This document shows, in pieces, positions 1 through 11,929 of a DNA stretch of 64,000 bases. The position numbers and the translations under genes were made by a program. This stretch comes from Zygnema circumcarinatum. Taxonomy: Eukaryota; Streptophyta; Zygnematophyceae; Zygnematales; Zygnemataceae. The stretch is taken from contig CM074811.1 in assembly GCA_037447605.1 (NCBI GenBank), forward strand, positions 1,447,027 to 1,511,026, read 5' to 3'. Positions within the stretch are counted from its first letter, which is position 1; each line of letters opens with the position of its first letter. The notes under the pieces are model-generated. The model saw only the letters and a list, made by a program, of their open reading frames with translations, made no database searches and had not been told where the DNA came from.

Positions 1-626
1 CCCCCCCCCCCCCCCTTCCCACCACCTTCCTCATTTCTCTTACTTGCTCCATCACACACATGCACTCTTTCTGTACAACCTGAGAGAAGCCCCTCCTTGA
101 GAAGGCGCCTCAGCATAGTCTCGCATTTGAGGTGCATCAGACATTATTGCATGACTACGCCGCCTGAGTCAAAAACCCAAAATAGCAGAGCATTGCTGTG
201 GAGCCTACACATCCCTTTAATCCTCAAAGATGTAAACCTCCACCTCGCCCTTCAGGAAGCAAATGCTGACATCAGCATGTGCAGCGCAGTGGACGCGGAT
301 ATTCTGCGAAAGACCTCCTCGTGTTGGAGGCTCTGCAGATTCACCAGTTGAATGTTGAAACCTTTTGGGAGAGCTGTTCACCAGAACTCGACAAGCTTAA
401 GATGTGTGCTGGGATTCAGCACCCCCCAGTCAAACATCCCCTGCAGGAGACGGATAACCCTCCCCACCATAGATTTAGCTCAGAGACAGCAACCTGGAGG
501 AGAGTTCAGCCTAAAGACCTGAAACAACTGAGAAACAAAGAAGCGAATAGAAAAATGGACCCGAACAACCCAACCGTTGGTTACCTTGTTCGTCCACAAG
601 GCAAGGCAATGAAGCCGATTTCCTGA
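1..626. other. 3' flank of formin gene 1, no gene seen
   Basis: The window opens with about 15 C residues. The short open frames here lack a recognisable domain and overlap one another. The stretch lies immediately downstream of the minus-strand formin stop codon, so it probably contains the 3' UTR and the intergenic space. I see no RNA gene or mobile element in it. Confidence 0.5.
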
Positions 627-3600
627 TCACGCTCCATCACCAAAGTCATCGTTTGAGGAGTCGGAATCCGAATCGGAGTCAGCAGTTCGCTGAGTTTGCC
701 ATTTCTTCCGAAGGATGTCTGCCGTCCCTTCTTGGGGCAGAGGTCTTCCCACGACTGTTTGGGTCGACAAGGCAGAGAGAGTGCTCCGAGGAGAGTGGGG
801 AGGAGATGTGCTCGCAGACTGCCTCTCCTCCTGCTCTATTAGCTGCTGCTGCCGCAACTCCTCCTGCTCCTTCATCAATTGGGCTTTCTCCTGAGCGTGC
901 TTTTTCCGAGCCTCTGCCTCCGCTACCTTTTGTACTCGATCGTTTTCAAGCTTTTTCCGCCTTTCATTCTCCGCATGCGCCTTTTTGAAGAGGAGGACAA
1001 AGTCGTTCATGATGCTAAAGACTGCACTTCCCTCCCACCATCCGTCGGCACATCAGTTGAGGCTCTACAGATGTGTGAGACTTCTGTTGGTTGTTGATAC
1101 CTTTATGGTTGACCCAACAATGCAGCTTCTAATCAGAAGCAACGAAGTTGTTTTTTCCTTTACTCAACGCAGAGAGCAGGCAGAGTCCCTCCAGCTTGTC
1201 TTCTATCTCTGATAACTGAGTAAAGTTGATGTCGGAATCTGACATAGTGGGTTTTAACCAACAATGCCTAGGGGTCCATATCCTCATCAGCCGTCACCAC
1301 AACACCGCTCTCACTCGGGGAGAGCGCCGCTCGGGGACATTGTGAGAAACGAGATACAGACAGAGAAATGAAGTAGCATAGTAAACAGAAATGAGAGGGA
1401 GGGGGGAAGGAAACAGAAGAGGGAGAGAGAAAGGGACAGGCACATATAAAAGTGCGGGAAGGAAGGAAGAGGAAAAGGGAGAGAAGAAGCGAGAGAGAGA
1501 AGGGGGCGAAAGTACAAGCCACACTTACTTTCGTTGAATGGCATATTTGCATCTCCTCCTAAGTATTTAATGAGAGCTGTGGTGCTCTTTGCCTACAGCC
1601 CTCCTTCCCAATTCCAATAGTGAATGGCGCGCACAGGAAGAATGCCACAGGGAGAATGGCAGAGGAGTGTGAATTGGAGCGAGAGATGGTGTCAGGAGGA
1701 GAGGGAGAAAAGGGGAGGGAGAGAGGCGGGGAGAGGGAGAGAGAGAGAGGCGGGGAGAGGGAGAGAGAGAGAGGCGGGGCGAGGGAGAGAGAGAGAGGGA
1801 GACTACCTGACCCTCAAAGAAACGTTCAGCTCATTCTTTTTATCCAACCATTATAATTGAGAAAAGAGTCAGAGCCCATAACATAATACAACAAGATCAA
1901 AAGAAAGCCTCGTACCATCTCTGCCATTGCTGCATGAAGCCTTGCCAAAGCCGGTTCCACTTCCCTGTTGAGATAGGACTCGATTTCCTGCCAGAATATC
2001 ACCGAAACACATTTAGACCCAAAAAACTGAGAGCAAAAAAAGGAAATCAGATGGATGGTAGAAGGAACACATACCCGGCAAGCTACAGAAAGAGGGAGAA
2101 GATTAAGATCAATGGCTTGCAGCTCCACTGCGGCTGCAGCATCTCTCTTAGCCTTCTCCTTCACCATTGCTTCCTCCGAACGTCTTTTTTCACTCTCAGC
2201 CTCCTCCTTCCACTGCCTCTCCTCTCTCTCCTTTTCTGTCTCAACTCGTTTGTCCTTCCCTTCACTTTTGTTCTCGAGTTCCTGTACCGCATCTCCATTC
2301 CCCTTCACTGAAGCTCTCAGGTGTACGGACGGGTCAGTCCCCTGATCAATGGCCCTCAGCCTCTTCGCATCATTATCTTCAAAAACCATTTTCGCAACTT
2401 CTTGGTCTTTCTGCTTCTTGTCAAGGCGATCTTTCTCTGCACGAAGTGTTTTGAGTTCCTCCTTTGCCTCCCTCCTACCGTCTTCAATTTCTCGCACTGA
2501 GTCTTCTAATCCCTTCTTCTCCACCTGTCGCCATAACATAGCCCAATCCTCAAAAAAAAAAGCAAATAAACGCACGCATGTGCAATCCAACTTTTGTTCT
2601 AGTGCTCTATGATTTGCCTGTTGTCTTCATTGACTACTGCCAAAATATGAGTAATCAAAAGTACCCATGTGGGGTGCGACCTTTCAGATTCTACTTATCA
2701 GGCGACGGATTCAGCATTCAGCATTCAGCATTTCGACTCACCTTCAGTAGTTCTGCGCTGAGCAGGTATTTGCCGTCATCTGCAAAGTCTTCATAGAAGT
2801 CGAGCAAATCCGTTCGCCTCTCAGCCAAAACCTGTTGAAGACGACCCCCCTCTAACTTCAGCATCCATATCAACCTCCCTTGGTTCAAACTTTCATGACC
2901 AAAAACAGCTTGAGGCATAGATTCATACATCGATGAGGGAATGGAAGGTGGGTAGCATTCATGAAGCGAAGCAAAAAAGGAATGGAAAAAAAGGTGCGGA
3001 CTAGGCATCAGCCTGCTGATAGACATATTACCGCAAGTTCATATAACATTATCGCAACAGGATTGAAGGATAAACACTTAAAAGCTGGACAGTGGGTATA
3101 TGAGAGCGCGACCTACTTTGCAAAGGTAGTGCATGAAGCCCTTTGTGCGGCCCACCACTACGATATCTGCCGGAGCAATGCCTGCTGCTTTGGCTGTTGC
3201 AGTAACAAGAGGCAAAGCGAAAAACGAAGTCACAAACGAGTGGGATAAGTCAGCTCTAACAAGGGAGGGAGGGATTAGCAACCTTGAAACCTTTAATCGC
3301 CAGAGATGCTGAGTGTCCACATGGTACACACAGAGCGGTTGAACGTAAAGACGACCTAAATGGGCACACTTGTAAGCATGCTAACTTTGTTCCCTTGTGG
3401 AGTTGCAAGCCTTACCACGATTGGTGCCTTCATTGAGCTTGTTTCCAATATCCAGCACAACGCGCAGCACGAGGGGCAGCCGGCGAGAAGATTGAATCTG
3501 CTTCCCATGTCGCATGCTAGCTAGTAAGAAAAACTGTGCCTCTTATTGTTTAATTGTTGACGAGGGACATTCCCTCAAGCATGGAGTTTGGGAGCCTGAA

Positions 3601-6600
3601 ATCAGCAGCTAAATTCTCAAGAATCCTGATAACTGGCTGCTTCAGCCTTTACCTCAATGTAGGAGCTGAGTTTCACTATTGCTGACCATTTATTGGATGT
3701 AACAGAAGTTTCAAACACAGTTATGTCTACGATTTAAGCACACTCATCTAATATTCAGGCTCTGGTTCAAGTGCAGCTGTAATTAAATGTCTGTTAGATT
3801 GTTCAAACGAGCCAAACATGAGTCTGAGATCGAGGCTCTCTGCAGAAATGGCCATCAAACCAAAAACTAAAAAAATCTGGAGATTAAGTTGGCCCTATTT
3901 CATATGTAACACGGAAGGGATACCGCATGAGCTAGTACGCGGTGAGTATGAGAATGAGAATCAATGGGAAATGAGAAAACAAGGGCAACGAGCTTACCTT
4001 CTCTGATGCAAGTCTCACATTGTGGATTTTTTCCTCCAAAGGGTCCGCCTGTAAAGTCAGTTCCAAATTTCGCACAAGCAATGAGCTCTGCTCTGCCAGA
4101 TAGACAGTACTAACCAGAACATACAGCTCAGCCTCAAGCTTCTAGTTTCTGATATAAATCTTACAAACAACTTTGCTACATGTCCTTTCAGGTACATAAG
4201 CGGCATGCTAAAGAAAACAGCTCCTCCACAACAGCCTTTGAGATACGATTGCTCTCGAATTTAGCCGCAAAAAACAATCAGAAAGAACTGTTTGTAGTTC
4301 GTGACGCAGTGACAAACAAACAAACATGCTTGTCACAGCTGAGCCATGTACATCCCCCGGAAGGGGCTCAAAAAAGAAGGCTTCTTGAATAAGTTACTTA
4401 CCCTTTCATAAAGAGATGCACGGAACTTCAACATCCGCAGTTTCCTCTCCAAGCGAGGCACGGGCAGCAGAGAGGACCAAAGCTGCATTCACGCCAATAC
4501 CAACCTTGGGGGCTTTCATGAGCAAGGAAGGGCCCACGCGAAGCCAAATGCTTTCTGAAAGGTCTACTTACTGCACAAGAACATCCACTCAGGGTGATCA
4601 ACGGATAGATGCTCAGCTCCGACATTACCACAAGCTTTGTCAGGACAACTAAAATCACATTATTAATCTCTCTGCCAGTCTCCTGTCATTTCTCAAAGAA
4701 AGAGAGAGGGGGGTTGGGGGAGTGGGCGCGTGAGAGATAGACAAAGAAAACGGGGAGGGGGGGGAGAGAGAGAGCGAGAGAAAGAGAGAGAGAGACAGAG
4801 AGAGAGAGGGAGAGAGAGAGAGAGAGAGCACTTGCGAATGCTGCCATACCTGTTCTGCAGGACCTAACTCCTCAACCGGGCCAGCGAATTTCTGTAAAAG
4901 GAGCATGACACGGTCCGCCCATTTCAGAGAACAGGTACCATTACTACATGAAACTGAGTAACGAACGGCAAATCTTCCCTGGAACCCTTAGTAAAGCAAG
5001 AAACTGCAGTTTATTAATTCACGGCTATGACAGTTACACATACCTTAATTTTGTTCTTTTCGTCCTCCCTAGGAGCATACTTAAGGAGGGTGAAGGCAAT
5101 GGCGTCGCAAGAATCCCCAAGAGACTTCGCATCCGCTTTCAAAATTGCAATCTGCCGGCAACATGCGCAATCACACTTCCACCTTTCAGGACAGAACGGA
5201 GATAACCAAGTCAACTGCAACTAACAGCACACAAAAGCTCCTGCATGGCAGCCATGGAGTTTCCTTATGATTCCTTAGATTCCTTACACACAACTAGAAC
5301 ATTATCTAGGATGGTGGGTGTCGAAAAACAGAAACTCACAGCGAGTTCTTTGGGACTCTGCTTCAGCGGTTTCATTGCGATCTCTATGTTCTGAGCCTTC
5401 TTCGCTTCAAGCTGGACGGTACAAAACCAACCAGACAAAACGGCCCATGTCAATATTAGCCTGGAAAACGATCATTCCACCTCCTTCAGCTCAAGGATTA
5501 ATTTCCAAGGTAACTGTGGACTGCCTACAACAACCTTTATTTTCGCATACTCGGATTCTGATACTTAGGATGCTTTTTACACCACAAAAGGACCCTTAAC
5601 AGCCAAAATCATAAACAGTCCTCTCCCAGTAACTCCCTCATCAGTCGTGGCTCCAATTAGTCGTCGTCCACCAGACAACCAAAGAGTGAAAAAAGGCTCT
5701 TATCGATAAATAATGTGCATGTGCTCTATGAAAGCAAGCAAGTGGCTAATTGACTGCTCGTGCGAGCATGAGGAAAATGGACATACAAAGCGAGTAAACT
5801 TCTTTTTCACAACCGTCAACTTCCGGCCGTCATCACTGCCTAGTTTAGGAACATTCCCAACATTTCTCTTGATCTCGTCAATGTTCAGCGAAATATTCCT
5901 GGCATTACGAAAACAAAACAACCACGACAACCAAAAAAAAAGGGTCATGAATTTCAAGTGCCGAAATTCGCTTCGTGATTCACAGCTGGTCTGCTTGAAT
6001 AGTTCTCTGAAGCGTGCTCAGCTAGCTAAAGTGTCTTTCTAGATGTCTGGAAATAGGCAAACTTTGGGGTCCCAAAAGAGTTGAGAGAGGCATCGTTTAG
6101 GAGTCCGACAAGAGTGGGCTGTGCGAAGTCAAAGCATAAAATCTCAGATTGACATATCCAGCGATGGCTAAGAGCCAATGAGAAGGTAGTCAAACAAACC
6201 CAAAGTTGTGCATCACTTACACATCACCGTCCCAAATGGTGCCTGCAAACTTGTCCGCTAGTCGCGACCTTTGCCCTAATCCGGGAGCGGTAGGAACTTT
6301 AGGAGCCCCTCGGCCGAATCCTGGAGGAGGAGGAGGCGGCCGAGGACCCCCCCCAGGAGGGGGAGGAGGAGGAGGGCGAGGACCTGTGCCTGAAATAGGA
6401 GGGGGAGGAGGAGGGGGAGGCTGGGGGGCAGCTGTTCCAGGAAGAAGAGGAGGTGGAGGAGGTCGAGGAGGAGCACGTGGGCCTGAGCCTGTGGGAGTAG
6501 TAGGAGGGGGAGGTGGAGGTGGGGGCAGACGAGGAGGATTCATCCCAGGGAGAGGAGGTGGTGGAGGAGGAGGATGTGGGGCTTGCCCTATGATTGGAGG

Positions 6601-9600
6601 TGGTGGTGGAGGAACGGGGGGAGGGGAAGAAGCATGAGTGGGATTGGATAGAAGGGAGAGAGTGGGGAGGGGAGAAGGAGGTGGGGGTGGAAAGGAAGTG
6701 CCTTTGTTTGGACGAGAAGATGGAGAATGGGAGGCAGGAGAGGTAGGCGCAAGCGGCCCATTGTAAGTGAGTGGAGGAGGTGGAGGTGGTGGAGGTGGGG
6801 GAGAACGAAACGGTGCAACTATCGTGGGAGAGGACTGTAGCGCGGTTAGTGAGGGAGAAGAACTTTCTGATGCAATTGGGTGAGTCGCTAGACCAGACGC
6901 AGTTGGAAAAAACTGAGATGGAGGGTCGAGAGGAGCTTCAAAGGAAAACGACATAGGATGGCGAGCAAAAGGCTCAGGAGCTTGTCGGTAGGCCACACCA
7001 TCTCGCTGAAATGTCAAGGGCAACTGTGGCGATTGCGCCTGCTGCAAAGGGGGGGGGGAAGTTGACAAAAGAGGTGGACCTAGATTTGCATATTCACCGT
7101 CTGAAAGACCGTAGGTTTCTGCTTGTGCCAATTCTACATCATGACCACTAACATCGCCTCTTTTGCCACTTCCTGAACCAGGACCCAAGCCTGCCATTGA
7201 ACCTGCTCCAAAATCAGGGCCTGAACCTATAACTGAGCCCGATCCACCATCTGCAGCTTCGGCTGCCCGGTAAACCCCACCACCTCTCGCTACCCCATTG
7301 CTTCCTGTGCTGTTTTGACTATGTCTTCTCATGCCCGGCCGCTTGGTCAGTTCACTAGAGAATAGACCAGTTCCAATTCCAGCAATCACCTCATCACTGT
7401 CACGAGCATCCCTGGGACTTCGTCGTAGCCTTTCTCGACTTCCTTCAGGGCCACCAGCATACCTGCCTGGTAGACCAGATGCCCTACCAGCAAAAGACCT
7501 GTCCATTTCCTCTGATCTCGCTTTCACAGAAATGTCAACGACCTTTTGGAAATCCGGCAGAGGCACCCTTACACCAGCAACTCTTGAACTAGACCCTTCA
7601 TGCTTGCCCATTCCCCTATGGTTCAGTCCTCGGTTCTCCCCGGCAGAAGTCATTCCATAAACACCCCTCGACCTAGCTAAGTTGGCCATCATTTCCCGAT
7701 CACCTGCCCCTCTCGGGAATGCTGGCAGAGGCACTTTTACAGCGAGTTCCTGGGTAGACCTTCGAGAAGATAGCCCACCGGCATAAGGACCGATATTCTG
7801 CACAGCAGGAGGGGTAGCTGTGCGGCGAATACCTTCGCCCACGGAACCGGCCATAGACTCTCCCCCACATTCAGATTGTAAATCAGAAGGTTGCAGGGAC
7901 GATGCTTGGCTTCCAACTTCGCTCACACCTGTATCCTCTCCCATTGTCGTTAACCAATGCTCCACCTTGCTAATGATCATCTCCTTCGGCACCCCGCCAT
8001 CCATCATGTCGTCCTGGTCATCTCTTCTTCCTGACCCGACAACAAGACGTTCTGGGTCCCAATTGAACTCAACTTTCCCCTCTTCTTCGCCACCAACAGC
8101 TTCCGTGTGCCCAGCAAGCATGGTAGGTTGCCCTCGCACATCCCTTTGTTGAAAACCTGCTGTCTGACCCTCCTCTATCTCATCCAACAACAGAGCTTCT
8201 GCAGTTCGAGACTGATGTGATGGATACCGCCCTGATCCTGCTTTACTTCCAGAAAGTGTTGGCGGCCCAACATACACTGGTTTATCCCCTTGGTCTTTAA
8301 GGTCTCTATAAACCCCTTTCCCGCCACTCTCTAAACTTTTCAAGACGTCTTTCACGCTCCTGGTAGCTTCCACGACCCACTCACTCCGCTCCGAGTTTGC
8401 TCTCAGTGAGTTGATAACCGACTGGGCCTGCCTTTCAAACCCAAAAGCATCTGATGTAATGCCATTGGAAACAGGCACTCCCAAACTCACAGCGGGTCCT
8501 ACATGAGCAGACATGTCACCCGCGACAGGAACTCCAGGGGCAGGACCCGATGCATCCTTGCTGTTGGTTGCTGGTAGACCCCAGACCACCCCTGATACAG
8601 CTGGAGATGGAGGAGCATCCGTAGCTCTAACCTGCGGTTTGACTTGTCCAGAACTTGGGACTTGTATTGACGAGCCCGGTAAAGGGCCATGATGGTTACT
8701 TTGTATAAGCTGTGGCGACCAACTGCCCCTGAAGACCTTCTGAGGCATATTCACAGTCCACTTTTTTGGCGTTTCCTCGACCGTTTCCTGCTTGTCTGTC
8801 TGTCCTAAGGTCTCTTCTACGTCCATTGGGTCAAATAACGCTTTGACCCTCTCATCCACTCTCCCAGACCTAAAAAGAGAGCGATTAGACCCCCCTACAG
8901 CTTGCTTTGCCCAATCAGCTCTTGTAGAGGTTGGTCCCTCCACGAATGCACCTCTTCCCTGTTGCTCCTCCTCACCATCTTCTGCTTTCGATTTCCAAAC
9001 CAGTATATTTCCACTGCCTGAGCCACTAAGCGACCTCCCTGAGCCACCCGAATTTGAACGTGTATACGTTTTTCCTGAATTTGTTCTTTGAAGCGTCCTT
9101 TCAGGCTCGTCATTCTGCTGTCTGTCAACTTGTAGAGTGTCTACACACATATCATCTTGGTGAGCATCTCTATCGCGTGTAACCACATCCTTGGGTGGGG
9201 GAGTTTTGGAGTAAAATGGAAGCTGCTCTGAGTGAGAACTATTTGCGTCTTCTAAGGCAGCCAAAAGATCTGAAGGCGTAGAAGAAGTGCGATAAAGCCT
9301 AGAACGTGACTTAGCACGCTCTAACTTTGGAGGTTGTGATTCAATTGGCACTGCCAAATTCCCGCCAATTACATTTCTTTCCACAGGAGCCGCCAGACCA
9401 AGCTCCACCACAAGCTTTTCACTGGCAGACTTTACCTCCTTGGTTAGTTGATTGCCCGACCTGCGACTCTTTGGTTTACTCGAATCCGCAGGTTGTTCGT
9501 CGGAATGATTAAATGGAGCATGGAATTGTGACTTTGGCGGTTGCACCACTCCTACCTGCTCCCAGTGTGAAGGAATGGGGGCCATTAAGGGTAACCGCGG

Positions 9601-10092
9601 ACCTCCAACAGCGGCCGACCCAGAGGTTCGACGACTAACTGGTTGGAAGGCAGAAGTTGGCCCAGGGGAAGTAAGCTGAGGAGCGGCAGCCAGTGATGCT
9701 GAGCCCCATTTAAGGCTCGTACCACCACCAATAGGGTCCGAAATAGCGGGCTCCTCCAGTTTGTAAACCTTCCGCCGCCGACGCCTCCGACGAGGGGACT
9801 TAAGCCCATCCAGCAGAAAAGTGCCAACAATAGAATCTGCTCGAGCCTCGGCAAGCTCGGCGTCCGACTGTGCAATTGCAGCACTGGCAGCGCCGGTTCC
9901 TTGTTCGAAGTGCGCATTATTTCGTCTCCTTCTGTCCTTCCGCGAATTAGACTTAAACAATTCAGCAGGTTCAGGCGCATTTTGGAGGGAATCAAAAGCG
10001 CTGGCAGGGCCCAGAATCTTCTCAAATGCAGCGGCTGCATCCTCTCGGTCGCTGTTCGCACGTGCAATACCGAAGTTCCGGAAATTAAACAT
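627..10092 (-). CDS. Formin 1 (FH1-FH2 actin nucleator), 14 exons
   Basis: Formin, predicted to nucleate and processively elongate actin filaments in the cytoplasm. Exons (minus strand): 10092-6221, 5898-5811, 5411-5340, 5151-5044, 4891-4850, 4482-4402, 4048-3998, 3497-3416, 3193-3117, 2831-2742, 2524-2075, 1987-1916, 1586-1529, 1021-627. Every junction is GT-AG and the phases close to about 1845 aa. Exon 1 encodes about 1290 aa: a disordered Ser/Gly/Pro-rich N-terminus with an eight-residue basic run (SPRRRRRRRK), then an FH1 region of many polyproline tracts (6300-6830). Exons 2-14 give the FH2 domain, with recognisable IGNKLNEGTNR, FMHYLCK and LLDFYEDF motifs. The tail is a charged coiled coil ending in an Asp/Ser-rich stretch. 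No PTEN-like, C2, signal or transmembrane segment is visible, so it fits neither canonical land-plant class I nor class II. Exon 11 is unusually long for its place in FH2. The fold assignment is firm; individual small exons are inferred. Confidence 0.88.
1380..1525. repeat. Purine-rich GA/GGA low-complexity tract in a formin 1 intron
   Basis: A stretch of GAGAGGGAGG-type sequence lies in the intron between exons 13 and 14 of formin 1. On the transcribed strand it is polypyrimidine. It is a simple repeat and produces spurious open frames. Confidence 0.7.
1722..1800. repeat. 24-bp tandem repeat of GA-rich units, three copies
   Basis: Three consecutive units of about 24 bp each begin with AGGCGGGG and continue as GAG repeats. 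They lie in the intron between exons 12 and 13 of formin 1. One copy carries a G-to-C change after the GGGG. Confidence 0.7.
4685..4830. repeat. GA-rich microsatellite in a formin 1 intron
   Basis: A (GA)n/GAGAGG tract lies between exons 5 and 6 of formin 1. On the sense strand of the gene it is a long polypyrimidine run. Confidence 0.7.
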
Positions 10093-10900
10093 TGGTGGAG
10101 TCGATAATGCACCCGAAAAAAACTCAAATATTGCAAAACGAACTCAATGCTAGGTTTGCTCAAAAAATACGCCCCTTAATCTCTGATATAATCTACGAGC
10201 CCAAAATGCCAGCGTATTGTCCTCTTTAGATGCGCAAAAATCATTCGCCATAGCGCGGAATCCCTAATCCTTTCAACTCGCAGCGTATCATCCCCGACCC
10301 CCAATCCTGCCTAGTCAAATGTCCTACTCACGACACCCTCCCACGCCATCCCTCGTCCCTCCTCAGCCTCCACCACTTCCCCTCAGCCTCTCCCCCGCCA
10401 TGTCTCCCTTTTCCCGCGAGCTCAAGCGCAGCGACCTGCACCCGAGCTTCCCGCCATGGCTCCTCCCTCCCTCCCTCAGCCTCCCGCCAGCTGTCCGCGG
10501 CCCTGCGCCAGCCAAGCGCCCCTCCTCGCTCTCCCTCCCTCGCCCTGCGTGCGTGCGTACGGTACGGCGGCGCCCTGTCTGTCTCTCTCTCTCTCTCTCA
10601 CTGTCTGTCTGTCTGTCTGTCACTGTATTGGAGCCGTTGCTGCCGTCTGCCCTGCCCTGCCCTGGCCTGGCCCGGGCCTCGCCTCGCGCCGGGGGGATTC
10701 GGGGCTCTTGTGCTGTGGCCAGGGAAGGGGGGAAGGGGCAGGAGCCGTTCGCACGTTGTAGTGGGAACGCGCGCAGGGAGGGAGGGAGGGAGGGAGGGAG
10801 AGAGTCGCGGCGCGGAGGATGGATGGACGCAGGGGGTGTTGTCGAGCTTCAACACTTGCGCTGAGGTACGAATGACACGAAAGAAAAAGTTTACTGATTA
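10093..10900. promoter_or_regulatory. Upstream region of formin 1, CT- and TCTG-rich
   Basis: This is the likely promoter and 5' UTR zone of formin 1, which is read leftwards. It is GC- and pyrimidine-rich, with a CT repeat followed by TCTG repeats near 10577-10624 and a GGGA tandem near 10778-10802. No clear TATA box could be assigned. No convincing gene lies here; the open frames on both strands are low complexity. Confidence 0.4.
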
Positions 10901-11384
10901 CAGTCTAATCACGTTATAGTGACTGTGTCGGTCCCCACATGTTTGTGTCACTATAACGGTAATGACCCGTTTGTCATTTCACATTTATAGTAACAATGTT
11001 ATTAGATATGTTTTTGCGGTATATCCGTACGCCTTGGATACCGTACATTGTACTTTTTGGGCAGTCGTCACGTGGGTAGGTGTGTACGAATCCTAGGGAG
11101 CATGTGTACGGACAAGTTGATATGTACGGTCAAATCGATATCTGACGGTATTAGTCGATAATATGTACGGTCGTAATATATTTGTAACGCATATTCCAAT
11201 ACGTGGGTGGATAATATCGACATTTTGAACATATAGTAACAATTAGGGCTTTTCAGCGTCGTTATATCCGTAATGGCGTCACTACTGGCGCAGGATCTGC
11301 AGTGGTGCAATTCCGTTCCCGGAAAAAAAGTCAGTATATCCATGCTGTTCTTATAAACAGTGTCACTATAACGTGATTAGACTG
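10901..11384. mobile_element. Tc1/mariner-type MITE (484 bp) with TA target duplication
   Basis: Terminal inverted repeats of 23 bp match perfectly at 10901-10923 and 11362-11384. Both ends start CAGTCTAATCACG and are flanked by TA (10899-10900 and 11385-11386), the duplication expected of Tc1/mariner transposases. The first bases after TA, CAGT, are typical of that superfamily. The interior is AT-rich with repeated GTACGG words and no transposase frame, so this is a non-autonomous element. A partial copy of the terminal motif (GTCACTATAACG) recurs near 10947. Confidence 0.85.
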
Positions 11385-11386
11385 TA

Positions 11387-11929
11387 TGTCCATGTAAATT
11401 TGATTTCGTGAGATCAATGTCACTTTTATTCCTCCCTCGTTTACTGTACTGTTGTATGTATGTATGTATGGCTCAGCCATCGAGGGGGGAGGGGAGGGAC
11501 GGAGGGGAGGGAGGGAGGGAGGCCACAACGAACACACAAAAAAAAGAAACAAGACGATGATGCTTCCACGGACAAGAGCACGTACTACGCAGCGCTTCAA
11601 GAGGAGCGAGAACAACTAGCAACCAAACTAAACTAGCCCACGTCAAGCTACGCTAACTTCAACTAAACCCAAAGAGTAAACGACCCCCCCCATGCAACCG
11701 CGGCCCTCCGCGCACACACCGCAGCGAACCACATGGAGGCTGCGGCATGCCAGAGCTGTACGGTCAGTGGGCCGTATAGTACAGTACTGTAACCAACGCG
11801 ACAAATATTGTACGAGCCGTACAATATTTTATACGGATATGCCGCTAGTGGCACAAGACAGGCGAGTTTGATGGTGCGCGAAGTGGTGGGAGCACAGCGG
11901 AGAGCGCCATAGCCTTCGTAGCAGCTCGG
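11387..11929. other. Intergenic spacer between MITE and satellite
   Basis: No gene is supported. The stretch holds a GGGA-rich tract (about 11487-11520) and several GTACGG-containing palindromes. The most striking is a 12-bp inverted repeat around a 3-bp centre at 11803-11829, about 100 bp before the satellite begins. Confidence 0.5.

Noticed and set aside
1190-1245. Extra formin 1 exon (minus strand, SDINFTQLSEIEDKLEGL)
   Set aside because: It reads well, but joining exon 13 (ending 1529) directly to 1021 keeps phase and gives the expected FH2 end (IFSIMNDFVLLFKKAH), so this segment is more likely intronic; it could be an alternative exon.
6206-6637. Glycine-rich 143-aa plus-strand frame
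   Set aside because: It is the antisense of the polyproline FH1 region of formin 1, where CCN proline codons become GGN glycine codons.
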